A DNA stretch of 64,000 nt from Prevotellaceae bacterium UBA4361 (GTDB taxonomy: Bacteria > Bacteroidota > Bacteroidia > Bacteroidales > Bacteroidaceae). Below the pieces are notes generated by a model. That model saw only the letters and a list, made by a program, of their open reading frames with translations, did no database searches and was not told the origin of the DNA. Shown in pieces: positions 39,607 to 49,460 of this stretch. The position numbers and the translations under genes are program-made. The stretch is from NCBI GenBank assembly GCA_002393575.1, contig DGSN01000071.1, positions 75,603-139,602 of the forward strand. Reading direction: 5' to 3'. How positions within the stretch are numbered: the stretch's first letter is position 1; every line of letters begins with the position of its first letter.

Positions 39607-41397
39607 ATGAAAAAGATTTTTACGCTGGTCGCAGTTGCAATACTGTCTGTCCTGAATATACGGGCTTTTACGACGGCATCGCCCGATGATGCTTTGGCAT
39701 TCTTTGGGCTGTCTCCATGCGAGTTCCCCACTTGTGACTTCCTTCCTTCGAACCTGACTGAACGTAAACTGCTGTTCTCTGAAACCGAGGCGGAAGTGAA
39801 TCCTATTCCTGATGCCAAACCGTCGGTCATGCTCGAAGACCATGCTCCGTGGGCAAAGGAAACGTGGCGGTGGAGCTACACCAACCCCGACGTGAAGCCA
39901 TACAAGGTGATGGATGACTTGACCTTTGTGGGTGTGCCTGTCTTTGTGGCGGGTATCATTGCCAAGAAGGAGAAGAAGTCGTTCCGCCAGAACACGAAGG
40001 ACAACAAGCACACGCTGGTGACTGACTTCAAGACGAGCATCGACAACTATACGCAGTTCTTCGGTCCTGCGCTGACAACGGGATTGAAGATTGCCGGTGT
40101 GGAAGGTCGTTCGGACTGGAGCCGCTATCTGGCATCGACAGCCATGTCGTATGGTATCATGGCAGCCTTTGTGAATGGCATCAAATACACCGCCAAGGAG
40201 ATGCGTCCCGATGGTTCGTCTGCTAATTCCTGGCCTTCGGGCCACACGGCTACTGCCTTCGTGGGTGCCACCATCTTGCACAAGGAATATGGTATGACGC
40301 GCTCTCCGTGGTATTCTGTGGCTGGTTATACGGTTGCCACTGCTACGGGTGTGATGCGCGTGCTGAACAACCGCCACTGGGTGAGCGACGTGCTCTCGGG
40401 TGCGGGCATCGGCATCATGTCGGGAGAGTTGGCATACGCGCTGAGCGACTTGATTTTCAAGGGTAGAGGTCTGCTTCGTGGCAATTTTGAAGGTGGTCAC
40501 AGCATCATCGAAAACCCTTCGTTCTTCTCGGTGTCGATGGGTGTTGGCATTGGTTCGAGAAATATGGACTTCGACTTGCAGAAGTTTGAGTTGGACGGAT
40601 ATGGCGACGGCGACAAGGATTTCAACCTGAAGTTTGGTGCATCCACATCCGTTGGTGTGGAAGGTGCCTACTTCTTCAATAAGTACATCGGTTTGGGAGG
40701 TCGTCTGCGTGTGAACAGTTCGCCAATCAAGGGCTGGGACGGCATTGAAAGTTATGCTTGGGAAAGCTTGGTGGACGGTCTCTTCGGAGAAGGATACGAG
40801 GATGAGAATTATCAGCGTTTCCTTAATGGTGATGGTGTGTATGGCGAACCAGGCTACATGCCTGCACTTTTGGAAGAAGTGGAATTCAAAATCAAGAGTG
40901 ACCACTTGACGGAATTTGCTGGCGACCTCGGTGTATATTTCAATTTGCCACTTTCAAAGCGCTTTGCACTTGGCTCCAAACTGCTTGTAGGTCGCAGCAT
41001 CATGCAGGAGGTGGACTTGAATGGTGTTGTCACGGGAGGAACCAGAGACGTGGATTTCGACGATGATGGCAACCTCACGGATGTGAAGCTCTTGCCAGAT
41101 TTGTATCACACGGAATGGGACTACTTCACGGTGGGTGGTAACAAAACCATGAAGTTTGGCACGGGACTTTCGCTCACTTTCGCTTACAAGGAGAACTATG
41201 CTTGGCGAGTGTTCTGCGATTATGACTATACGCGCAAGACCTACACGATGACTTACGATCCTGGCGAATTCCTTCTTGACGCTTTGAACATAAGGGAAAT
41301 GGCTGATTTCTTTGAGGTTGACTTCACCGAAAGCCAAAGCATCAAGAAAAACCGTCACACTTTCACCATTGGCGGTTCGTTCACTATTTCGTTTTAA
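39607..41397 (+). CDS. PAP2 phosphatase fused to a probable outer-membrane beta-barrel
   Basis: A 596-residue protein with a signal peptide. Residues about 85-290 form a PAP2 lipid phosphatase-like domain with the three motifs KYTAKEMRPDG, SWPSGHTATAF and RVLNNRHWVSDVLSG (catalytic His in the last two). The remaining 300 residues alternate polar and aromatic residues in strands, with repeats like GVGIGSRNMDF and FTIGGSFTISF; the protein ends in Phe, as outer-membrane barrels do. A surface-anchored phosphatase acting on LPS or phospholipid is plausible. The fusion is found in Bacteroidetes. The next gene also looks like a barrel. Confidence 0.82.
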   Translation: MKKIFTLVAVAILSVLNIRAFTTASPDDALAFFGLSPCEFPTCDFLPSNLTERKLLFSETEAEVNPIPDAKPSVMLEDHAPWAKETWRWSYTNPDVKPYKVMDDLTFVGVPVFVAGIIAKKEKKSFRQNTKDNKHTLVTDFKTSIDNYTQFFGPALTTGLKIAGVEGRSDWSRYLASTAMSYGIMAAFVNGIKYTAKEMRPDGSSANSWPSGHTATAFVGATILHKEYGMTRSPWYSVAGYTVATATGVMRVLNNRHWVSDVLSGAGIGIMSGELAYALSDLIFKGRGLLRGNFEGGHSIIENPSFFSVSMGVGIGSRNMDFDLQKFELDGYGDGDKDFNLKFGASTSVGVEGAYFFNKYIGLGGRLRVNSSPIKGWDGIESYAWESLVDGLFGEGYEDENYQRFLNGDGVYGEPGYMPALLEEVEFKIKSDHLTEFAGDLGVYFNLPLSKRFALGSKLLVGRSIMQEVDLNGVVTGGTRDVDFDDDGNLTDVKLLPDLYHTEWDYFTVGGNKTMKFGTGLSLTFAYKENYAWRVFCDYDYTRKTYTMTYDPGEFLLDALNIREMADFFEVDFTESQSIKKNRHTFTIGGSFTISF

Positions 41398-41426
41398 AAA
41401 AGTGCTAAGACAAACGAAGAATAATA

Positions 41427-41494
41427 TCTCCTGAAGAAATATACTAAATGTACTAAATTTAAATTTTGCCGATTTAGCCAATTTCTTTAGGAGA
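41427..41494. repeat. 68-bp family D element
   Basis: TCTCCTGAAGAAAT (41427-41440) pairs with ATTTCTTTAGGAGA (41481-41494) with one mismatch. The interior has ATACTAAATGTACTAAATTT and TTTTGCCGATTTAGCC. It sits between the PAP2 gene and the next gene, 14 bases before its ATG. Confidence 0.85.
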
Positions 41495-41508
41495 CATATA
41501 AAGTAAAA

Positions 41509-42219
41509 ATGAAAAAGGCTTTCCTCTCTGTGGCTTTCGTGGCTGTGTCTTTTCTTGCTCAGGCACAGTATTCCTACATCGGCTTGCACAAATACGACGG
41601 CCAGCACAAGAATGAACTGTCGGGCTATGTGATGGTTGGCAAAAATGTGGTGTCGGGTTGGTTTGGAGGACTCGAACTGTCGTACAAGCGCCATCTCACC
41701 GACCGCTGGCACATCGGTGCTGACATCCAGAACCAGTATGGCAAGCAGTTGTACTCGTCCGACATCCAAGGTGGCTACCGTTTGCCCGTTGGTTGGAGCG
41801 ATTTCTACTTTGACGGCAAGGTGATGTATAACCGCTACCAGCGCTGGAACATCAATGAGATTGTCGGCAATCTTTCTATCACATGGGAGACTCCTTATTT
41901 ATATCTGCGTGTGGGCGAGTCGTACATCCATTACCAAACGGTGGATTTCGGCTATCGCGAACCTCTCACTTTCACCTTCGGAACAGGGGTGAGCATCCGT
42001 CCCCGCTGGTATTCTTGGAACATCGGTCTTTTCTTCCGCAATTATGACGACTTCTACTACGAGAACTGGAACATCAACTGGGGACTGAACTTCTACGCCA
42101 CCTTAGCCAAGCGGATGCAGCTCTTCGGCGAGTTCAACATCCGTCCAGCAGGCAGTATGAGCCAGTTGGCCTCGAAATACGAGACTTCAGGAAAATTAGG
42201 ACTTAAATACGTGTGGTAA
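41509..42219 (+). CDS. Outer-membrane beta-barrel protein, unknown role
   Basis: A 236-residue protein with signal peptide (ending LAQAQ). The mature part is a series of amphipathic strands rich in Tyr and Trp (GYVMVGKNVVSGWFGGLELSY, RWYSWNIGLFFRNYDDFYY), and ends in W after LGLKYV, consistent with a small outer-membrane barrel. No family name is certain. It is followed after one base by a metallophosphoesterase gene, so the PAP2, barrel and phosphoesterase genes may work together in envelope phosphate chemistry; this is inference. Confidence 0.7.
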   Translation: MKKAFLSVAFVAVSFLAQAQYSYIGLHKYDGQHKNELSGYVMVGKNVVSGWFGGLELSYKRHLTDRWHIGADIQNQYGKQLYSSDIQGGYRLPVGWSDFYFDGKVMYNRYQRWNINEIVGNLSITWETPYLYLRVGESYIHYQTVDFGYREPLTFTFGTGVSIRPRWYSWNIGLFFRNYDDFYYENWNINWGLNFYATLAKRMQLFGEFNIRPAGSMSQLASKYETSGKLGLKYVW

Positions 42220-42220
42220 G

Positions 42221-43261
42221 ATGAAAAAGATACAATCGGCATTATTGACTCTGACTGTGATGATTGCACTGGTGGCTTGCGAAAAAGTAAGCCCTATTGG
42301 TGTGCTTGTCAGCGGAACAGGTGTGGAAGACCGCGTGAAAATGTCACATCTCTATTTCCAGGACCACAAGGGCGAAGGCTACTATTGGGACGCTTGCGGC
42401 AAGGATGAATACACTTTCCTCGTGGGTGCTGACAGTCATTTGACAAACGACAAGGGCCGATTGCAAGAGATGTTGCAAAACACACTGGACAACAACGACT
42501 TGCTTTGTGCCCACTTGGGCGACATTGCCGACACTAAGGCTGAATACTATATTGATTTGGAGGATTTGATAAATGACTTCAAATGGAAATACGCCAAGAA
42601 GCATTTTAAGGAGCAATACTTGGGAGATGTGGATGATGAAGAAGAGCTGGAGGACCCTGATAACTATATTTATACGGACACAGTAGAAGACAAGAGGTAC
42701 GGAGTGGATGATGTGCCAATGCCGTTCTATCCTGTTGTGGGCAATCACGACATCACGCACAACGGCTGGGCTTTGTGGTCGAATGTTTTCCATTCTTCTT
42801 TCTATGAGGTCCTTGTTATCGTCAATTACGACCCATTGGTTTGGGACCGTTTCATCTTCCTCGACACAGCCAGCGGCACGCTCGGTGCCGAGCAGGTGAA
42901 GCTGATAGAGGAGGACGGCTTTGTCTTGAGAGAGTATCTGGAGAGCAACATTCGCAATACTTTCGTGTTCAGCCATACCAACATCTTCCGTCCTTCGTCT
43001 CTTCAGTTTGCCTCCACTTTTGCTCGTGAGGAAACATTCTTCCTGCTGAACCAGTTCAAGGAATGGGATACAAGCATCGTGTTCTGCGGTCATGTCCACA
43101 AATGGGATGAACAGGAAGTGAATGGCGTTCGTTACATCACGCTCGACTCCATGAGTGAACGCAACAGTCCTGCAGCGGGAGATTACCTATTGCGTGTGCA
43201 TGTGAAGGCGAATGGTGACATCAGTTGGGAACGTGTCCACATGAACTACGTAGCGAAGTAG
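42221..43261 (+). CDS. Metallophosphoesterase lipoprotein
   Basis: A 346-residue protein with a lipoprotein signal (IALVACEKVSP; Cys near residue 20). The calcineurin-like phosphoesterase motifs appear as GADSHLTND, AHLGDIAD (metal-binding Asp), PVVGNHDIT (Asn and His) and CGHVHKWDE (the late GH-H motif). Residues 125-155 are an acidic insertion (DDEEELEDPDNYIY). It would hydrolyse phosphomonoesters or diesters in the periplasm or at the surface. Substrate unknown. Probably co-transcribed with the preceding barrel gene. Confidence 0.88.
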   Translation: MKKIQSALLTLTVMIALVACEKVSPIGVLVSGTGVEDRVKMSHLYFQDHKGEGYYWDACGKDEYTFLVGADSHLTNDKGRLQEMLQNTLDNNDLLCAHLGDIADTKAEYYIDLEDLINDFKWKYAKKHFKEQYLGDVDDEEELEDPDNYIYTDTVEDKRYGVDDVPMPFYPVVGNHDITHNGWALWSNVFHSSFYEVLVIVNYDPLVWDRFIFLDTASGTLGAEQVKLIEEDGFVLREYLESNIRNTFVFSHTNIFRPSSLQFASTFAREETFFLLNQFKEWDTSIVFCGHVHKWDEQEVNGVRYITLDSMSERNSPAAGDYLLRVHVKANGDISWERVHMNYVAK

Positions 43262-43333
43262 TTTCTTGTCAACTATTTGCCGTTATTTGCACCATAATTT
43301 ATATTAATTCTTGATGACTTCAGAAAAAAAGAG

Positions 43334-43341
43334 TATCTTTG
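43334..43341 (+). promoter_or_regulatory. -7 element TATCTTTG for the RND efflux operon
   Basis: TATCTTTG matches the consensus about 125 bases before the adaptor gene, the first gene of the efflux operon. Confidence 0.6.
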
Positions 43342-43465
43342 TGGCGTTATATGTATGATGTACAATGGATTCATGTAGTCGGATGACTGCATTCTACTAC
43401 TATCGTTTAAAGCATATAGCTATACTCAAAGATTTGAATGTAATCAACAATAATATTAAAACAAC

Positions 43466-44590
43466 ATGAAAAAGAAAAGAGCAATGACATGGGCTGTAGT
43501 CATCGTTACAGCTATTGGGTTCGCATCGTGTAAGGTCGATCAGCCCAAAATGACCAACTCGTCGTTTGAAACGATGACCGTAACGAAGTCGGACATTGAA
43601 GTTCCTTACAAGTTCAGTGCCAGAATGAAAGGTCAGAACGATGTGACTATTACTCCTCAGGTGAGTGGACAGCTGATGAGGATTGCTGTCACTGAAGGTC
43701 AGCAGGTGAGAAAGGGGCAAACTCTCTTCGTCATCGATTCGCGTAACGCTCAGCTGGAATTGGAGGCAGCACAGGCGAACTTACAGGCTGCTTTGGCTCA
43801 GGAGAATTCTGCCAAGCTGGAGTATGAGTCAAACAAGAACCTCTTTGACAAGAAGATTGTGAGCAGTTATATGCTGAACAACTCCGAGAATACTTACAAG
43901 CAAGCTAAGGCATCGGTGGCTCAGGCTCGTGCTGCCGTCAACCGTGCCAAGGTGAACCTCGGTTTCTGTACCATCACGGCTCCTGTGTCGGGTGTCATTG
44001 GTGAGATTGCTCTCCGTGTGGGTGATCAGGTTTCGCCGATAACTGAGCTGACCGTCTTGAGCGGAAACACCAATATGTATGCGGAGTTCTCCGTGACTGA
44101 GGCAATTGTAGAGGCTATGGTGCAGGAGGGTGTGAACGCCAAAGATGTTGAAAAATACATCGCTGCTCTGCCTGAAGCTACCTTTGTGATGAAGAATGGT
44201 ACGGAGTATCCTCACAAGGGACGTGTCGTGAGTTTGACGGGTGTAGTGAATGCCTTGACAGGCTCTTTGACCAGCAAGGTGTCTTTCCCTAACCCTGAAG
44301 GTCATCTGTACTCTGGCATACAGGGTTCGGTTGTCATGCCTTTCTCCCAGAAGAACGTGATAATCATTCCGCAGAATGCCGTGGTTCGTTTGCAGGACAA
44401 GGCGTTTGTCTATAAGGTGAAGGCAGATAGCACTGCAACGGCGGTTGATGTGACGATGGAAGATACTGGAAACGGTAAGGACTTTATCATTACCAGTGGT
44501 CTGAAGGTGGGTGATAGGATTGTCGCTGTCGGTGCGAATAACGTGACGGAAGGACAGCGTGTGCTCTTCCCAGAAGAAGCAAAAAAGTGA
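43466..44590 (+). CDS. RND efflux periplasmic adaptor (membrane fusion protein)
   Basis: A 374-residue lipoprotein (lipobox near GFASCKVDQ). Domain order: a barrel-sandwich half (TPQVSGQLMRIAVTEGQQVRKGQTLFVID), a coiled-coil hairpin (about residues 95-155, Ala/Gln-rich), the second lipoyl half (TITAPVSGVIGEIALRVGDQV), a beta-barrel and a membrane-proximal domain ending in GANNVTEGQRV. It links the inner-membrane pump to the outer-membrane channel. First gene of a three-gene tripartite pump operon. Export substrates cannot be read from sequence; no regulator gene is adjacent. Confidence 0.94.
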   Translation: MKKKRAMTWAVVIVTAIGFASCKVDQPKMTNSSFETMTVTKSDIEVPYKFSARMKGQNDVTITPQVSGQLMRIAVTEGQQVRKGQTLFVIDSRNAQLELEAAQANLQAALAQENSAKLEYESNKNLFDKKIVSSYMLNNSENTYKQAKASVAQARAAVNRAKVNLGFCTITAPVSGVIGEIALRVGDQVSPITELTVLSGNTNMYAEFSVTEAIVEAMVQEGVNAKDVEKYIAALPEATFVMKNGTEYPHKGRVVSLTGVVNALTGSLTSKVSFPNPEGHLYSGIQGSVVMPFSQKNVIIIPQNAVVRLQDKAFVYKVKADSTATAVDVTMEDTGNGKDFIITSGLKVGDRIVAVGANNVTEGQRVLFPEEAKK

Positions 44591-44645
44591 AAAGTGGAAA
44601 GTGAAAAGTGAAAAATCTTGGAAAGTACAAAGAACAAAGTATGAG
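44588..44645. repeat. Family E repeat inside the efflux operon
   Basis: GTGAAAAGTGGAAAGTGAAA, AGTGAAAAATCTTGGAAAGT and ACAAAGAACAAAGT lie in the gap between the adaptor and pump genes. The unit matches 25460-25545. Confidence 0.65.
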
Positions 44646-44694
44646 GTATTCGCTTTCACGGACTAACTTCGTTAAACTTTAAACGTCATTTCTA

Positions 44695-47600
44695 ATGAAG
44701 AACAACATCTTTATTAATAAATATGTGATGGCGTGTGCCATCTCGATTGTGATTGCACTGGTGGGCTACATTTCCATGACTACGCTGCCAGTGGAACAGT
44801 ATCCTGATATTGCACCTCCTACGGTGTTGGTTTCTACTACCTATTCAGGTGCTGATGAGAACACGATTATGAAGTCGGTCATCCAGCCACTCGAAGAGGC
44901 AATCAATGGTGTGACTGACATGACCTACATGACCTCAAAGGCTTCGTCGAGCGGATATGTCAGCATCAATGTCTATTTCAAACAAGGTGTCGATGCCGAC
45001 ATGGCAGCGGTGAATGTGCAGAACCGTGTGACTCGTGCGCAAGCTCTGTTGCCTGCCGATGTGAACAAAGTCGGTGTGTCGGTACAGAAACAGCAGAGCA
45101 ACATCTTGCAGATTTTTGCCGTGAAGAGTGCTGACGGCAAGTATGACGAGGACTTCATCTCGAACTATGTCGATATTAACATCAAGCCTCGTCTGATGCG
45201 TATCACTGGTGTGGGTAACGTGCAGAGCTTGGGTAACACCTACGCTCTGCGTATCTGGCTGAAACCTGATGTGATGGCTCAGTACGGACTGACACCAAAC
45301 GACATCTTCGCTGCCATTGGTGGACAGAGTTTCGTGGCATCAATCGGTTCTTTAGGTGAACAGTCGGGCAACTCCTACCAGTACTCTATGCAGTACAAGG
45401 GTACGCTGAAAAGCGTTGAGGAGTTCAACGACATCGTGCTTCGCACCAGCGATGGTGGTCACATGCTGCACCTGAGCGATGTGGCAGATGTGAAGATTGG
45501 TGCCATGAGCTACAACTACACATCGAATATCCAGGACCGCCCAGGTGCTCTGTTCATGGTGTTCCAGGCTCCAGGCGCTAACGCTACTCAGGTGAATGCC
45601 CGCATCAACAAGACGTTTGAAGAGTTGAAGGCGACAATGCCTGCTGGACTGGAGTTCGTGACCTTGATGACCAGCGACGACTTCCTCTTCGCTGCCATCC
45701 ACAACGTGGTGGAAACACTCGTCATCGCCATTATCCTCGTGATTCTCGTGGTGTTCTTCTTCTTGCAGAACTTCAAGGCAACCCTCATCCCGTCTATTTC
45801 AATCATCGTGTCGCTGCTGGGTACCTTCGCCATTGTTTCGATGGCAGGTTTCTCGCTCAACATCCTGACGCTGTTTGCATTGGTGCTCGCCATCGGTACG
45901 GTGGTCGATGATGCCATTGTGGTGGTCGAAGCCGTCATGGCGAAGATGGAGGGTGGCATAAGTGATGCCCGCGAAGCCACACGTCAGGCAATGAGCGAAG
46001 TGTCGGTGGCAGTTGTCTCGTGTACCTTGGTGTTCATGGCTGTGTTTATCCCTGTGATGTTCATGCCAGGCACGTCAGGAACATTCTTCACCCAGTTTGG
46101 TGTGACGATTGCATCGTCTGTAGGTCTTTCATGTATATCTGCCTTGACGCTCTGTCCTGCCCTCTGCGCCATTATGATGCGCGTCACTGAAGGCAAGAAG
46201 GAAGGCAAGAACTTGACCTATTACACGAAGAAAGCATATACAGTCAGCTATAATGCTATATATAATAAGTATAGTAAAGCCGTTCAGAAGTTCATCAAGC
46301 GTCCTGTGCTTGCATGGAGCTTGCTGGCTGTTGCCGCTGCGCTGTTGGTGTTCTTCATGAGGAGTCTGCCTTCGGGTCTTGTGCCTCAGGAAGACCAGGG
46401 CGTGTTCTTGGCTGAGATTCGTACTCCAGAAGGTACTACGCTGCAGCAGACACGTGAGATAGTGAAGAAGGTGGAGGCTAAGGTGAAGAAGATTCCTGAG
46501 CTGGAGAGCTTCGCCGTATGTTGTGGTTTCGGTATGGGTTCGGGTGAAGGCTCCAACTTTGCCACGCTTGTTGTCCGTCTGAAGAATTGGGACGAACGTC
46601 CAGGCATGAACCACCTGCTAACCCTCGCCATGTACCGTTTCTACTTCGACTGCATGGACATCAAGAATGTGGTGGTGCAACCTTTCGAGTTGCCACAGAT
46701 TCCTGGCTATGGTACGAACAACAGTGTGAACCTTGTGGTGGAGGACCCTACCGACGGAAACTTGTCGGAATTTGCCAAGAAGACCGAGCACTTCTTAGCC
46801 AAGTTGTCGGAACGTCCAGAGATTGGCTACGCTGTGTCAACCTACTCTGAGCGTTATCCTAAGTATCAGGTAGATGTGGATGCAGCCCAGTGCAATCGTG
46901 CTGGTGTGTCGCCAGCAGATGTGCTCAACACGCTTGGTGCTTTCTGTGGTGGCTCCTACATCGGTAACTTCAACCAGTTTGGTAAGGTCTATCGCATCAT
47001 GTCTGCTGCCTCGCCTGAATATCGCCTCGACCCATCGTCGCTGCAAAACATTTTCGTGCAGGTGAAGGGTGGCAAGATGGCTCCTATCTCTGAGTTCGTC
47101 TCGCTGAAGGAGATTGTCGGACCTGCTAACATCGAGCACTTCAACCTCTTCCAGAGTATCACTTGCTACGTGACTGCTGGTAGTGGCTATACTGAAGGTG
47201 ATGCTCACAAGGCAATCGCTGAGGTATTCAAGGAGGAGATGCCTACAACGGCCACTTACGAGTACAGTGGTATGTCGCGTGAGTTGGAGGAAGCTTCAGG
47301 CTCTAATGCTACTGCTCTCATTTATGTCATCTGTGCCATCCTGATTTATCTCATCCTTGCTTCGCTTTACAACTCTTGGTTCACGCCGTGGGCAGTGCTG
47401 TTCAGCGTGCCATTTGGTCTGATGGGTGCCTTCGTGTTTGCCTACTTCGGCCACTTGCTCCAGCTGCCAGGCATGGACAACAACATCTACTTGCAGACGG
47501 GTGTCATCATGCTGATTGGTCTGCTGGCGAAGACTGCCATTCTGATTACCGAGTTTGCCTCCGAGCGTCGTGCCCAGGGCATGAGCATCGTGGATGCGGC

Positions 47601-47868
47601 ATTTGAGGCTTGCAAGGAGCGTCTGCGTCCTATTCTGATGACCGTTGTCACGATGATTGCGGGTATGATTCCACTCGTCATCGAAGGTGGTGCAGGTGCC
47701 AATGGTAACCGTGCCCTTGCCCTTGGTGTCATCGGTGGTATGACAATTGGTACCATCGCTCTGCTGTTCGTTGTTCCAGCCTTCTTCATCGTGTTCCAGA
47801 AACTGCACGAGCGTTTCCAAGGAAAGGATGCAGAAAAGAATAGTGTTGAAGTAAAAACAGAGGAATAA
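44695..47868 (+). CDS. RND multidrug efflux pump, HAE-1 type
   Basis: A 1057-residue inner-membrane transporter with the two-fold RND layout: helix 1, large periplasmic loop, six helices, repeated. Conserved features include the start FINKYVMACAISIVIALVGY, the helix-4 charged segment LALVLAIGTVVDDAIVVVEAV with the proton-relay Asp pair, and the mirrored segment LLAKTAILITEFASERRAQG. Such pumps use the proton gradient to export drugs, bile salts or dyes. Its closest type is AcrB/MexB. It lies between the adaptor and the outer-membrane factor, which starts 4 bases after its stop. Confidence 0.96.
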   Translation: MKNNIFINKYVMACAISIVIALVGYISMTTLPVEQYPDIAPPTVLVSTTYSGADENTIMKSVIQPLEEAINGVTDMTYMTSKASSSGYVSINVYFKQGVDADMAAVNVQNRVTRAQALLPADVNKVGVSVQKQQSNILQIFAVKSADGKYDEDFISNYVDINIKPRLMRITGVGNVQSLGNTYALRIWLKPDVMAQYGLTPNDIFAAIGGQSFVASIGSLGEQSGNSYQYSMQYKGTLKSVEEFNDIVLRTSDGGHMLHLSDVADVKIGAMSYNYTSNIQDRPGALFMVFQAPGANATQVNARINKTFEELKATMPAGLEFVTLMTSDDFLFAAIHNVVETLVIAIILVILVVFFFLQNFKATLIPSISIIVSLLGTFAIVSMAGFSLNILTLFALVLAIGTVVDDAIVVVEAVMAKMEGGISDAREATRQAMSEVSVAVVSCTLVFMAVFIPVMFMPGTSGTFFTQFGVTIASSVGLSCISALTLCPALCAIMMRVTEGKKEGKNLTYYTKKAYTVSYNAIYNKYSKAVQKFIKRPVLAWSLLAVAAALLVFFMRSLPSGLVPQEDQGVFLAEIRTPEGTTLQQTREIVKKVEAKVKKIPELESFAVCCGFGMGSGEGSNFATLVVRLKNWDERPGMNHLLTLAMYRFYFDCMDIKNVVVQPFELPQIPGYGTNNSVNLVVEDPTDGNLSEFAKKTEHFLAKLSERPEIGYAVSTYSERYPKYQVDVDAAQCNRAGVSPADVLNTLGAFCGGSYIGNFNQFGKVYRIMSAASPEYRLDPSSLQNIFVQVKGGKMAPISEFVSLKEIVGPANIEHFNLFQSITCYVTAGSGYTEGDAHKAIAEVFKEEMPTTATYEYSGMSRELEEASGSNATALIYVICAILIYLILASLYNSWFTPWAVLFSVPFGLMGAFVFAYFGHLLQLPGMDNNIYLQTGVIMLIGLLAKTAILITEFASERRAQGMSIVDAAFEACKERLRPILMTVVTMIAGMIPLVIEGGAGANGNRALALGVIGGMTIGTIALLFVVPAFFIVFQKLHERFQGKDAEKNSVEVKTEE

Positions 47869-47871
47869 ATC

Positions 47872-49296
47872 ATGAAAAGACTAAGATATATTATCACTGC
47901 TGCAGCCGTTAGCTTCCTGCTTACGGGCTGCGGCCTTTACAAGAAGTACGAGTCGAAGGCAACCGTGCCTTCCGACGCATTCGGTACGACAAAGGACATC
48001 GTTTTGGCTGAAGGCGAAACGTCGTTGGCACAGATGTCATGGCGTGAGTTCTTCACCGACCCATTGCTGCAACAGCTCATCGAGCAGGGATTGGCAAACA
48101 ACACCGATCTGAATTCCGCTCGCATTGCTGTGGAGAAGAGTGAGGCTTCGCTGAAGATGGCGAATATGGCTTACTTGCCTTCACTCACCTTCTCGCCACA
48201 AGGAACGTTGGCGAAGTTCGACGACAATCCGTGGTCGAAGACTTACAACTTGCCTTTGCAACTGTCGATGGATATTGACGTGTTCGGTAGTATCACTAAC
48301 AAGAAACGTGCTGCCAAGGCAGTCCTCCTGCAATCGCAAATCCGAGAGGAGTCTGTCCATGCCAATCTCATCAGCACCATCGCCCAGCAGTATTTCATGC
48401 TCCAGGTGCTCGACCGTCAGTTGGAGATTCTGATGATGACCGACAGCCTTTGGAAGGCTTCACTCGAAACTCAGAAAACCCTTTGGGAGAATGGCAAGTC
48501 GTACAGCACTGCTGTCAACCAGATGGAGTCGTCTTACCTCAATGTGAAGACGCAGATTGTCGATACACATCGTAACATCCGTTCTACTGAGAATGCCCTT
48601 TGCCGTTTGCTTGCCATCACTCCGCAGCACATCGACCGCTCGAAGTGGGGCACTTCAGCTCTCCATCATCCTGATGCAAAGGGCAACTCAGGCCAGCGTA
48701 TGTTCGACACGCAGTACCTCCGCATCGGAGTGCCTGCATCCTTGCTCGAACTGCGTCCTGACATCCGCATCGCCAACCATGCTATGGAGGAAGCGTTTTA
48801 CAACACTCAGGCTGCTCGCGCTGCATTCTATCCTACCATCACGCTCAATGGTGCTATCGGATGGACCAACTCAGCAGGTGGAGTCGTTACCGACCCAGGC
48901 AAGTTGCTCCTTAACTTCATAGGTCAGCTCTCGCAGCCAATTTTAGCTCGTGGTAAACTCCGTGCCAACCTCAAAATCAGTCAGCTCTCCGAGCAGGATT
49001 TGCAGAAGCGATACGTTCAGACTGTCATCAATGCTGGCAATCAAGTGAACGAAGCAATGGCTGACTGCCAGGCTGCTCGTGAGAAATATGGCTACTACCA
49101 TCGTCAGGTGGAGGTGCTTCATGAGGCATACAAGGGTACTCACGAACTGATGGACAACGGTAAGGCAAACTACCTCGAAGTCCTCACAGCACAGGAGTCC
49201 TTGCTTAGTGCCCAGCTCAGCGAAGCCATGAATATGTACAACGGTTCCAAGGCTGTCATCGCACTCTACATCGCGCTGGGTGGAGCAACTAAATAA
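47872..49296 (+). CDS. Outer-membrane efflux factor (OprM/TolC-type lipoprotein)
   Basis: A 474-residue lipoprotein (LLTGCGLYKKY, Cys near residue 20). It has the duplicated OEP repeat: WREFFTDPLLQQLIEQGLANN and LNSARIAVEKSEASLKMA in the first half, LLELRPDIRIANHAMEEAFYN with FYPTITLNGAIGW in the second, and the C-terminal GKANYLEVLTAQESLLSAQL. Three copies form the outer-membrane channel of the tripartite pump. Translation is probably coupled to the pump gene, since only three bases separate the stop and start. Confidence 0.95.
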   Translation: MKRLRYIITAAAVSFLLTGCGLYKKYESKATVPSDAFGTTKDIVLAEGETSLAQMSWREFFTDPLLQQLIEQGLANNTDLNSARIAVEKSEASLKMANMAYLPSLTFSPQGTLAKFDDNPWSKTYNLPLQLSMDIDVFGSITNKKRAAKAVLLQSQIREESVHANLISTIAQQYFMLQVLDRQLEILMMTDSLWKASLETQKTLWENGKSYSTAVNQMESSYLNVKTQIVDTHRNIRSTENALCRLLAITPQHIDRSKWGTSALHHPDAKGNSGQRMFDTQYLRIGVPASLLELRPDIRIANHAMEEAFYNTQAARAAFYPTITLNGAIGWTNSAGGVVTDPGKLLLNFIGQLSQPILARGKLRANLKISQLSEQDLQKRYVQTVINAGNQVNEAMADCQAAREKYGYYHRQVEVLHEAYKGTHELMDNGKANYLEVLTAQESLLSAQLSEAMNMYNGSKAVIALYIALGGATK

Positions 49297-49299
49297 TAA

Positions 49300-49445
49300 T
49301 AGTTAAAAGTGAAAAACCTCTATTAAGTACAAAGAACAATGTACATGATTTTAGTGTTTAGGGTTTAGTCTAATCCCTTTAATCCTTTAAATCCCTAATT
49401 GTACTTTGTAAATCGTACTTTGTACTTAACTGAGGCTTTTCACTC
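49300..49445. repeat. Family E repeats in inverted arrangement
   Basis: GTGAAAAACCTCTATTAAGT and ACAAAGAACAATGTAC on the left face GTACTTTGTAAATCGTACTT and TGTACTTAACTGAGGCTTTT on the right, around an A/T-rich middle. Transcripts here could fold into a long imperfect hairpin after the efflux operon. Confidence 0.6.
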
Positions 49446-49460
49446 TAATCCTCTTACGAC

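Noticed and set aside
39562..40905. 447-residue reverse-strand frame over the PAP2 gene
   Set aside because: It is antisense to complete PAP2 motifs and has no recognisable domain.
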